From assembly GCA_963741845.1 (NCBI GenBank), contig CAVUJV010000007.1:29292-93291 (forward strand): DNA of 64,000 nt, written 5' to 3'. The position numbers and the translations under genes were made by a program. This DNA comes from Roseiarcus sp963741845. GTDB taxonomy: Bacteria; Pseudomonadota; Alphaproteobacteria; Rhizobiales; Beijerinckiaceae. The notes under the pieces were generated by a model that ran no database searches, had not been told where the DNA came from, and saw only the letters and a list, made by a program, of their open reading frames with translations. Positions 54,845-62,325 of the stretch are shown here, one piece after another (within the stretch, counting starts at the first letter, position 1; every line of letters begins with the position of its first letter).

Positions 54845-55927
54845 ATGCTCACCTGGCTCTCCGACATTTCCTGGCTTCCAAACGCCTTTCACATCTTCCG
54901 CTATCTGACCTTCCGCTCGCTTGGCGCGGCGGGAACGGGTCTCTTCGTCGTCTTCTTCTTCGGACCGACGATCATCTCGGCGCTGAGGCTGAAACAGGGC
55001 AAGGGCCAGCCGATCCGCACCGACGGCCCGGCTTCTCATCTCCTCACGAAGAAGGGTACGCCCACCATGGGCGGCCTCATGATCCTTGTCGGGCTCTTCG
55101 TCTCGGCGCTGCTGTGGGCGAGTCCCGAAAGCCCCTATGTCTGGATCGTGCTTTTCGTCACCGCGGGCTTTGCGATCATCGGCTTCTACGACGATTATCT
55201 GAAGGTGACGAAGCAGACGACGGGCGGCTTTTCGGGGCGCTCCCGCCTTGCCGCCGAATATGTCGTTGCGGCGCTCGCCTGCTACGGCATCATGCGCATG
55301 GGCGGCCCGGGCGCGACTTCGCTCGCCTTGCCCCTGGTCAACGAATACGTGTTCGATTTTGGATGGGCTTTCCTGCTGTGGGGCCCCTTCGTGATCGTCG
55401 CGTTCGGCAATGCGGTGAACCTTACGGACGGGCTCGACGGCCTCGCCATCGTGCCGGTGATGATCGCGGCGGCGACCCTCGGACTCATCTCCTATCTGGC
55501 CGGCAGCTATGTCTACGCTCATTACCTGCTGATCCATCACGTGCCATTGGCGGGCGATCTCGCGGTCGTCTGTGGCGCGCTGATCGGCGCAGGCGTAGGC
55601 TTCCTGTGGTTCAATGCGCCGCCTGCGCAGATCTTCATGGGCGACACCGGCTCCCTGGCGCTCGGCGGTCTCCTTGGCGCGATAGCGGTCTGCATCAAGC
55701 ATGAGATCGTGCTTGCGATCGTCGGCGGCCTCTTCGTCATGGAGGCGCTCTCGGTCGTGGTGCAGGTCGCCTCGTTCAAGCTCACCGGCAAGCGGGTCTT
55801 CCGGATGGCGCCGATCCATCATCATTTCGAGCAGTTGGGTTGGTCGGAGTCGCAGGTCGTGATGCGTTTCTGGATCATCGCCTTCGTGCTCGCGATGATC
55901 GGGCTCGGCACGCTGAAGTTGAGGTGA
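54845..55927 (+). CDS. mraY: Phospho-MurNAc-pentapeptide transferase
   Basis: A 360-residue integral membrane enzyme with about ten helices. Family signatures are LTKKGTPTMGGLMIL, FYDDYLKVTKQTTGGFSGRSRL, NAVNLTDGLDGLAI and FMGDTGSLALGGLLG, which carry the catalytic aspartates, and the C-terminal PIHHHFEQLGWSE. It transfers phospho-MurNAc-pentapeptide to undecaprenyl phosphate, giving lipid I on the cytoplasmic face of the membrane. It is followed by murD after eight bases. Confidence 0.96.
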   Translation: MLTWLSDISWLPNAFHIFRYLTFRSLGAAGTGLFVVFFFGPTIISALRLKQGKGQPIRTDGPASHLLTKKGTPTMGGLMILVGLFVSALLWASPESPYVWIVLFVTAGFAIIGFYDDYLKVTKQTTGGFSGRSRLAAEYVVAALACYGIMRMGGPGATSLALPLVNEYVFDFGWAFLLWGPFVIVAFGNAVNLTDGLDGLAIVPVMIAAATLGLISYLAGSYVYAHYLLIHHVPLAGDLAVVCGALIGAGVGFLWFNAPPAQIFMGDTGSLALGGLLGAIAVCIKHEIVLAIVGGLFVMEALSVVVQVASFKLTGKRVFRMAPIHHHFEQLGWSESQVVMRFWIIAFVLAMIGLGTLKLR

Positions 55928-55935
55928 CGGGACCG

Positions 55936-57352
55936 ATGACGCCTGTGGAAACGCTTCGGGGGCAGACGGTCGCGGTCTTCGGGCTTGGAGGCTCGGGGCT
56001 TTCGACCTTGCGCGCCCTCGTCGCCGGCGGCGCCGACGTTGCGGCCTGGGACGACAATCCGAAGGCGCGCGAGCGCGCGGCGGAAGCGGGATTCGCGCTC
56101 GTGGACCTGAGCGAAGCGGACTGGCGCAGCTTTCGGCTTCTCGTGCTCTCGCCGGGCGTGCCTTTCACGCATCCGGAGCCGCACTGGACGGTCAGGCGCG
56201 CCGACGAAGCGGGCGTGCCGGTCATCGGCGACATCGAGCTCTTTGCGCGCGAGCGCGCCTCGCGCGCTCCGGACGCGCCATTCGTGGCCGTGACCGGCAC
56301 CAACGGCAAATCGACCACGACTGCGCTCATCGCCCACGTTCTGAAGGAAGCCGGACGGGACGTGGCGGTCGGCGGCAACATCGGCGTGCCGGCGCTGGAC
56401 CTGCCGCCGCCGGAAGCGGGCCGGACGCATGTTCTGGAATGCTCGTCCTACCAGATCGACCTTGCGCCTTCGCTCAACCCGACCGTCGGCCTGCTCATCA
56501 ACATCACGCCCGACCATCTCGACCGCCACGGCTCGATCGAGGGCTATGCGGCGGTGAAGGAGCGGCTGGTCGCGCAATCGGAAATCGCGCTGGTCGGCGT
56601 CGATGACGAGCCGTCGCGCCAGATCGCCGGCCGTCTCAAAGCGCGCGTCGGGACGTCCGCGCGTGGTCGCCGTCTCGGGTCGCGATTCCCCGCTCGCCGA
56701 CGTCTATGTCGCCGACCGCAGGATCGTGTCGCGAAACGACCGCTCGGCGCCGGTCGATCTCGGCGGCGCGCGGGCGCTGCGGGGAGAGCACAACGGACAG
56801 AACGCAGCCTTCGCCTGCGCGGCGGCGCGCGCGCTCGGCGTCGGCGAAGCCGTCATCGAGGCTGCATTCCGCTCCTTCCCCGGTCTTGCGCATCGCATGG
56901 AGGAAGTCGGCCGCAGGGGACGCACGCTCTTCATCAACGACTCCAAGGCGACCAACGCGGACGCGGCCGAAAAGGCGCTGAAATCTTTCCATGACATCTA
57001 CTGGATTCTTGGCGGCAAGCCGAAGTCCGGCGGCATCGATTCGCTCCGGCCGCTCTTTTCCCGGGTGGCCAAGGCCTATCTGATCGGGGAAGCGAGCGAC
57101 GCCTTCGCCGAGACCCTCGACGGATCCGTGCCCTTCGAGCGCTGCGGCGATCTCGCCCGCGCGACCGAGGCCGCCGCGCGCGACGCCTTCGCTTCCTCGG
57201 CCGAGGAGCCGGCGGTCGTGCTGTCGCCGGCCTGCGCCTCGTTCGATCAGTTCGCCAACTTCGAGGCGCGGGGCGATGCGTTCCGCGCGCTCGTCGCGGA
57301 CCTGCTCGCGCGACGCGGCGAAGCGCCGGCGCAAAAGCCCAAGGAGACCTGA
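55936..57352 (+). CDS. murD: UDP-MurNAc-L-Ala:D-Glu ligase (one frameshift)
   Basis: The first frame gives VAVFGLGGSGLSTLRALVAGG, FVAVTGTNGKSTTTALIAHVL (ATP site), VLECSSYQIDL and LINITPDHLDRHGSIEGYAAVKERL up to about 56650. The remainder, VVAVSGRDSPLADVYVADRRIV, RTLFINDSKATNADAAEKAL, WILGGKPKSGGIDSL and VLSPACASFDQFANFEARG, is in the next frame. The 1417-base span has one extra base. A single-copy, essential Mur enzyme is not expected to be broken, so a sequence error is favoured. It adds D-Glu to UDP-MurNAc-L-Ala. Confidence 0.92.
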
Positions 57353-57355
57353 CGC

Positions 57356-58501
57356 ATGGCTTCAAGAGCGGAACGCGGACTCGTCGCCGACTGGCTGCGC
57401 ACCGTCGACCGGTGGCTGCTCGGCTCCTTCGGGGCGCTGATGGTGATCGGCCTCGTCATGGCGCTCGCGGCCAGTCCGGCGGTCGCGGAACGGCTCAACC
57501 TCTCGACCTTCCATTTCGTGGACAGGCAGGCGCTGATGCTCGTGCCGACGGCGATCCTCATGATCGCCACCTCGTTCCTGTCGCCGAGGCACGTGCGACG
57601 GGCGGCGCTCGGCCTCTTCGCCGTTTCCTTCACGCTGATTATCGCAGCGCTTCTCTTCGGGGTGGAGGTGAAGGGGGCGCGGCGCTGGATCTTCGGCGTC
57701 CAGCCGTCCGAGTTCATCAAGCCCGCCTTCGTCGTGCTCGCCGCCTGGGCCTTTACGGAGAGCGGCCGTCCCGGTCCGACCGCGATTCTCGCGAAGTTCC
57801 TCGCCTTCCTCATCCTGCCGCTGACGATCGTTCCGCTGATCCTCGAACCGGACTTCGGACAGACGATGCTCGTCTCGATCGTCTGGGCGTCGCTCTTCTT
57901 CCTTGCGGGCCTGCACTGGTTCTGGGTCGTCGGGGTCGGCGGCCTCGGCGTGCTCGGCGGTCTTGCGGCGTTTCAGTTCTCTCATCACGTGCATGAGCGC
58001 GTGCTGCGGTTCATCGATCCGGATTCGACAGGCGGCATGGTGGACACGTTCCAGATCGACACCGCGCTTCAGGCGATTCTCTCCGGGGGCTGGCTCGGGA
58101 GAGGCCCCGGCGAAGGCGTCTACAAGCGCATCCTGCCGGATGCGCATACCGACTTCGTCTTCGCCGTCACCGGCGAGGAGTTCGGCATGATCGCCTGCAT
58201 GGCGCTGATCACGTTCTTCGGCTTCATCGTCCTGCGGGGCCTGTGGCTCGCCTCGCGCAACCAGGATCCGTTCTGCCGCTTCGTCGCGACCGGCATGATC
58301 GTGATGTTCGGCGTGCAGAGCTGGATCAACATGGCGGTCAATCTCCGCGCGATGCCGGCGAAAGGCATGACGCTGCCCTTCATCTCCTACGGCGGATCGT
58401 CGCTCATGGCGCTCGGCATCGGCATGGGCTTCCTGCTCGCGACGACGCGCAAGCGTCCGATCGCCGATCTGCCGCAACACCATCTGGTCCCGGCGGAATG
58501 A
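57356..58501 (+). CDS. ftsW: Septal peptidoglycan glycosyltransferase FtsW (SEDS)
   Basis: A 381-residue SEDS protein with about ten membrane helices. GVEVKGARRWIFGVQPSEFIKPAFVVLAAW holds the GARRW-PSE-K signature, then LEPDFGQTMLVS (catalytic Asp region), GPGEGVYKRILPDAHTDFVFAVTGEEFG, and GMTLPFISYGGSSLMALGIGMG. It polymerises lipid II at the septum with FtsI. The ATG at 57356 is three bases after the murD stop, and its stop overlaps the murG start (ATGA). Confidence 0.95.
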   Translation: MASRAERGLVADWLRTVDRWLLGSFGALMVIGLVMALAASPAVAERLNLSTFHFVDRQALMLVPTAILMIATSFLSPRHVRRAALGLFAVSFTLIIAALLFGVEVKGARRWIFGVQPSEFIKPAFVVLAAWAFTESGRPGPTAILAKFLAFLILPLTIVPLILEPDFGQTMLVSIVWASLFFLAGLHWFWVVGVGGLGVLGGLAAFQFSHHVHERVLRFIDPDSTGGMVDTFQIDTALQAILSGGWLGRGPGEGVYKRILPDAHTDFVFAVTGEEFGMIACMALITFFGFIVLRGLWLASRNQDPFCRFVATGMIVMFGVQSWINMAVNLRAMPAKGMTLPFISYGGSSLMALGIGMGFLLATTRKRPIADLPQHHLVPAE

Positions 58502-59598
58502 GCGATGCGCGCCCTATTCTGCTCGCGGCGGGAGGGACGGGCGGCCATCTCTTCCCCGCGGCCGCGCTCGCGGCGGCGCTGCGCGCACGCGGCGCCGAGG
58601 TCGAGCTTGCGACCGACGACCGCGCGCTGAAGTACGACCGGAATTTTCCGGCGCGCGCGATTCACGCCTTTCCTTCCGCCACGACGACGAGCGCGGGCGC
58701 ATTGAGCAAGCTGTCCGCCGTCGCGACGCTTGGCGCGGGCGTTCTTTCGGCGTTGAGGAAATTGAGGCGCATCCGGCCCCGCGCCGTCGTCGGCTTCGGC
58801 GGCTACCCGACCGTGCCCCCGCTGGTCGCCGCCTGGCTGCTCGGCTTGCCGACCATCCTGCACGAGCAGAACGCCGTCATGGGGCGCGCCAACAAATTCC
58901 TGAGCGCGCGCGTGTCCCTGATCGCGACGGGCTTTCCCGATCTCAAGGGGGTCGACGCCGCGACGCGCGGCAAGCTTCGCCATACCGGCAATCCGGTGCG
59001 GCCGGCGGTCATCGAGGCTTCCGCGGTTCCCTACGAGCTGCCGCACGGCGCGCCCATGAGCCTGCTCGTAACCGGAGGGTCGCAGGGCGCGCGCGTGATG
59101 GCCGATATCGTGCCGGCGGCGCTGGCGACGCTCTGTCCCGCGGAGCGCATGCGCATTCGCCTGACCCAGCAGGCGCGCGGCGAGGATAAGGAGAGGGTCG
59201 AGGCGGCCTGCGCGCGAATGGGATTTCGAGCCGAGATCGCGGAGTTCTTTTCCGACCTTCCGCAGCGGATGGCGGACGCGCATCTCATCATCGGCAGGGC
59301 GGGGGCGTCGACGGTTTCCGAACTCGCGGTCATCGGCCGTCCGTCCGTGCTCGTTCCTTTCCCCCACGCGCTGGATCAGGATCAGGCGGCCAATGCGGCG
59401 GCGCTCGCGGCGGTGGGGGGCGCCATTGTCCTGCCTCAGACGGAATTCACGCCCGAGCGGCTCGCCGGGATTTTGCGCGATGCGCTCGACGCTCCGATGA
59501 AGCTCGCCGACATGGCGCGGGCGGCGAAAACCGTGGGCGTTCCGTACGCCGCCGAGCGGCTTGCCGATCTGGTGCTTGAGATCGCCGCGCCGGCGTGA
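58498..59598 (+). CDS. murG: UDP-GlcNAc:undecaprenyl-PP-MurNAc-pentapeptide GlcNAc transferase
   Basis: A 366-residue GT-B enzyme making lipid II. It has the N-terminal LLAAGGTGGHLFPAAALAAAL loop, VVGFGGYPTVPPLVAA, ILHEQNAVMGRANKFLS, RHTGNPVRPAV, SLLVTGGSQGARVM, and IGRAGASTVSELAVIGRPSVLVPFPHALDQDQAANA, the UDP-GlcNAc-binding region. It overlaps ftsW by four bases. A strong terminator follows, so murC, murB, ddl and ftsQAZ, which usually come next in this order of bacteria, are not in this operon. Confidence 0.96.
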   Translation: MSDARPILLAAGGTGGHLFPAAALAAALRARGAEVELATDDRALKYDRNFPARAIHAFPSATTTSAGALSKLSAVATLGAGVLSALRKLRRIRPRAVVGFGGYPTVPPLVAAWLLGLPTILHEQNAVMGRANKFLSARVSLIATGFPDLKGVDAATRGKLRHTGNPVRPAVIEASAVPYELPHGAPMSLLVTGGSQGARVMADIVPAALATLCPAERMRIRLTQQARGEDKERVEAACARMGFRAEIAEFFSDLPQRMADAHLIIGRAGASTVSELAVIGRPSVLVPFPHALDQDQAANAAALAAVGGAIVLPQTEFTPERLAGILRDALDAPMKLADMARAAKTVGVPYAAERLADLVLEIAAPA

Positions 59599-59656
59599 CC
59601 GGGGCTCTCCTTCGGCGAGGGCAGGGCGAGAATCGACCGCCCCGCGCTCGTTTGCG

Positions 59657-59706
59657 CCGGCCCGCCGTCTCGACTCTCCCGGTCGGCGGGCCGGAGCAAT
59701 TTTTCT
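59657..59706 (+). terminator. Rho-independent terminator closing the dcw cluster
   Basis: Perfect 11-bp arms CCGGCCCGCCG (59657-59667) and CGGCGGGCCGG (59684-59694) followed by AGCAATTTTTCT. It lies 58 bases after the murG stop. Confidence 0.85.
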
Positions 59707-60014
59707 CAGACTTCGACCGAGTCGCACACGTAGAGGTCTGCGCCGCCGGTCGCGAAATTCTGCAGGTCTCCCGCAGCCGCCTGGCCCTCCGGACTTCCAA
59801 GCGCGCTCTGGAGCGCGGCGAAGCTGTCGAAGCTCAGAATCGCGATCAGATGCACGTCTGACGCCCCCGCCGGCGTCGCCACCGGGCCGCGGCTGACCTC
59901 GTATTTGCGAAGACCGGGTATCTTCTTGGCAGTCGGGATGTGCGTCTTCGCGTAATAGGCCTCAAACGCCGCTACGTCTTTCGGGGTCTTGTACAAAACG
60001 ACCAGCTTCGCCAT
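59706..60014 (-). CDS. EthD-family protein
   Basis: A 102-residue ferredoxin-like alpha/beta protein: MAKLVVLYKTPKDVAAFEAYYAKTHIPTAKKIPGLRKYEVSRG is the EthD opening, and HLIAILSFDSFAALQSALGSPEGQAAAGDLQNFA the second half. Its members include EthD, whose role in ethyl tert-butyl ether degradation is undefined, and many small dimeric proteins. The ATG at 60014 has a GGAGGAGA ribosome-binding site. It is convergent with murG. No catalytic role can be given. Confidence 0.85.
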   Translation of the reverse strand: MAKLVVLYKTPKDVAAFEAYYAKTHIPTAKKIPGLRKYEVSRGPVATPAGASDVHLIAILSFDSFAALQSALGSPEGQAAAGDLQNFATGGADLYVCDSVEV

Positions 60015-60202
60015 GGGTCTCCTCCGGCGGCGGGTCTGTGGGGCTGCTTCGCCCAACCGCCGCTGGTGCATTGTGAACGCGCGCCACGCGGGTTGCAAGG
60101 CCGGCCCGGCGCGCGGCTCGTTCCCGCTGCGTTGCGGACGCGCCAGCCGAGGCGGAACCGGGACAGGGGATCGGCGTTCTTCGAAAAAGGGTGGTGTTGC
60201 CG

Positions 60203-60934
60203 ATGCGTGAAGTGAAAGTTCGATCCTATGCGCCGGATCTGCGGCCACGGCGTACAAGACTGGAGACGCCCGGCTGGGGCGGGGATCGGCAACCGCGCAA
60301 GGACGGGGCTATGGAGCAGCCTTGGCACTGCCTGCCGTTTTCCGAAGCTGCGCGCTACGGCGTCGAACTCCTCTATCCCTACGAGAACGAATTCCGCGTG
60401 AGCGTGAGCGGTGGAAAGCTCAGGCTCGACGGCGATTTCGGCGCCGTCCCTGACGGGTATGGCGGCGAGTGGCCGCCATTTCGGCCGTTCGGCGATCTCT
60501 ACTACACCTATCAGCTCTCGCTCGATCTGAAGGTCGAAGAGGGCTATGCGATCCGAACCGAGCCGCACCCCCGCTTCTATACCGATCCCACGCACACGAC
60601 GCCGGTCGCTGTCCCGGCGCTGATTCGGCGCTGGTGGCCGATGATCTATTTTCTCGTCTTCAAGGCGCCGCCGGAGGGCGGGCGCCATATCTTTCGGAAT
60701 GGGGAGCCGTTCGTTCAACTGCTCGTCGTTCCGGAGCGCGCGGATTTCGAGCTCACGCCGATGGGCGACGAAGAAGCTGCGGAACGCGAAGTGCAGTCCC
60801 GCCGGATCTACGAAAGCCGAAGCACTCTATCGGCCGAGTCCCAATGGCTCTCCGCGACGAACACCGTATTCGACGGAACCTATCGCCACATCCTCGGCGC
60901 GGCGAGCGAGAGGGAAAAGCAGCAGAAGCGATGA
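60203..60934 (+). CDS. Uncharacterised protein, possibly DUF6065-like
   Basis: A 243-residue soluble-looking protein rich in aromatic residues. Notable stretches are CLPFSEAARYGVELLYPYENEFRVSVSGG, WPPFRPFGDLYYTYQLSLDLKVEEGYAIRTEPHPRFYTDP, and the WWPMIYFLVFKAPPEGGRHIFRNGEPFVQLLVVP core, with a charged helical C-terminus. The layout reminds me of DUF6065 proteins but the match is from memory and weak. The ATG at 60203 is chosen over GTG at 60191. It stops inside a large hairpin that may be its terminator. Confidence 0.65.
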   Translation: MREVKVRSYAPDLRPRRTRLETPGWGGDRQPRKDGAMEQPWHCLPFSEAARYGVELLYPYENEFRVSVSGGKLRLDGDFGAVPDGYGGEWPPFRPFGDLYYTYQLSLDLKVEEGYAIRTEPHPRFYTDPTHTTPVAVPALIRRWWPMIYFLVFKAPPEGGRHIFRNGEPFVQLLVVPERADFELTPMGDEEAAEREVQSRRIYESRSTLSAESQWLSATNTVFDGTYRHILGAASEREKQQKR

Positions 60935-60966
60935 AGCCTGCGGCTTGAACGCAGGCCTCATCGCTT
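60926..60966. terminator. Long hairpin between convergent genes
   Basis: AAGCGATGA, one mismatched base, GCCTGCG, loop GCTTGAA, CGCAGGC, one base, TCATCGCTT. The stem spans the stop codon of the upstream plus-strand gene and lies just past the minus-strand His-rich gene's stop; on the minus strand it is followed by CTGCTGCTTTTCC. It may serve both. Confidence 0.6.
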
Positions 60967-60972
60967 TCGCGG

Positions 60973-61323
60973 TCACCAGTATCGGTGATGGTGGTGGTGA
61001 TGGTGGTAGCCGCCCCCCCATCCCCACCGGTGATGATGATGCCGCCATCCCCACCGGTGATGATGGTGATGATGGTGGTGATAGCCGTAGCCGCCGTACC
61101 CGTAGTTATAGAACTGCGCCATCTCGAAGGACGCCGGCTCTTTCTCGTTCAGCGCCTTCAGTGTGGCGCTCGCGTTGGGCACCGGGTCCAGAAGTTCCGC
61201 GAAGCTGCGAGCAGGCTTCAGATCCGTCTCCGGGCTCGGCGCTGACGCCGCCTCGACGGGCGCGATCCCGCCGACCAGGGCGAGCGTCGCTCCGCCCACG
61301 AGGCCGATGACCGATTTGACCAT
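60973..61323 (-). CDS. Small secreted His-rich protein
   Basis: A 116-residue protein starting MVKSVIGLVGGATLALVGG, a signal peptide with cleavage near VEA. The middle part (PSPETDLKPARSFAELLDPVPNASATLKALNEKE) is unremarkable. The C-terminal third is YNYGYGGYGYHHHHHHHHRWGWRHHHHRWGW-type, with His runs of eight, four and seven residues separated by Trp/Gly/Tyr. The ATG at 61323 has AAGGAAAAG upstream. A periplasmic metal-binding role (nickel, copper or zinc) is a reasonable inference, but similar low-complexity tails occur in proteins of unknown function. Confidence 0.75.
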   Translation of the reverse strand: MVKSVIGLVGGATLALVGGIAPVEAASAPSPETDLKPARSFAELLDPVPNASATLKALNEKEPASFEMAQFYNYGYGGYGYHHHHHHHHRWGWRHHHHRWGWGGGYHHHHHHHRYW

Positions 61324-61700
61324 GGCTTTTCCTTTCCAGATCCCTGTCATGCGTTGCAAACCGGCTTGCGCCGCGAAAGGTTCCCGCATGGCGATGGTGG
61401 GCGCAACGGCCACGCGACGAGGCTTTCGGCCGAAGCCCTTGCATCCCGGCCTCTTCCGCCGCCGGCGAGGGCGATGTCAACCCCTCCTGACAGCCGCTGC
61501 CGCGGCTTTCCCGCGGAAAATAAGGCGACTCCGGGCATGTTCCGCCGTTCCGTCGCGCGGGATTCCATGTTTTCAAGGACTTGCGAGGCGGATAACCGCC
61601 GCCTTGCTTTTTGCGCTGGGGTCGTGGCGAGATAAGGCGCCTGCCGCCGCCGGGCAGCGGCCGGCCTCGGTTCCGTCGCCGGCGACCTGCAAGCGGCGCT
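61324..61700. other. Gene-free region before a peptidoglycan-binding-like frame
   Basis: No supported gene. Frames on both strands are open because the DNA is GC-rich, but none has a recognisable motif. Confidence 0.45.
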
Positions 61701-61855
61701 GGATGGCTTCGCTCGAAGTTTTCGCTCGCTTTCATAAGCCCGAAATCTCTCACGGCGCGAAGACCAAGGCCGCGATCGCCGACTTCCAGCAGCGCGCCGG
61801 GCTTCCGGTCGACGGCCGCGCCTCGACGAAGGTGCTGGAGGCGCTCCAGCGCTGA
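61701..61855 (+). CDS. Peptidoglycan-binding-domain fragment (uncertain)
   Basis: The frame ends with PEISHGAKTKAAIADFQQRAGLPVDGRASTKVLEALQR, the second half of a PG_binding_1 domain (GAKTKAAIADFQQRAGLPVDG is its hallmark). The first half, expected to read like VQAALARLGF, is present only in degraded form in a shifted frame (DLQAALDGFARS near 61685). No good start is visible. It is probably the remaining end of a larger cell-wall-binding protein, or a small gene with a frameshift. Confidence 0.5.
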
Positions 61856-62325
61856 CCGCGCTTGGACCACCCCCCCGCTGTCCCGCGCCAAATTTCGCGG
61901 CTTCGTTTGTTTTCAACGGCCTGGAGGCCGATTTGTTTCGCGTCGCAGCTCCCATGCCGGCGCGGGCTGTAGGGCGCGGTCGATGACCGCGCCGAGGCGG
62001 GCTCAACGAGCCCGCCCTACAGACCATGGCGGGGCGCCTGGCCTGGGAGCCGCCACACGATATTCGCGTCCCGCGTCGCGCTTCCCTTGACGAGGGCCTT
62101 CCGCGCGGCCCCGGAACGGAGGGCGCGACCGAGACATGGCCTCGACTATTGAGTAGGCTACCACGAATCCGGCTTTTCAGAAAGGATTTGTTGCGCGGCT
62201 CGAAAGGGCGGTTTGGGCGGATTTCCGACCTTCCAGCCTATGAAGCTGGGAACTGCGATAATTCTGTCCGAAGCGGTGCCGACAATGCGTTCTGATGGCA
62301 AACCCGCTGACCATTTCGTATCCTG
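61856..62325. other. Transition spacer to the AT-richer accessory segment
   Basis: No gene. It contains the palindromic repeat at 61967-62022. From about 62200 the base composition becomes clearly less GC-rich, marking the edge of the segment with the nSTAND3-type gene. Confidence 0.5.
61967..62022. repeat. Palindromic extragenic repeat (56 bp)
   Basis: CTGTAGGGCG at the left and CGCCCTACAG at the right end pair with each other. Inside are two hairpins, GCGCGGTC/GACCGCGC and GGCGGGCTC/GAGCCCGCC. Such units resemble dispersed extragenic palindromes that occur in many copies in some alphaproteobacteria; copy number elsewhere cannot be seen. Confidence 0.7.
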
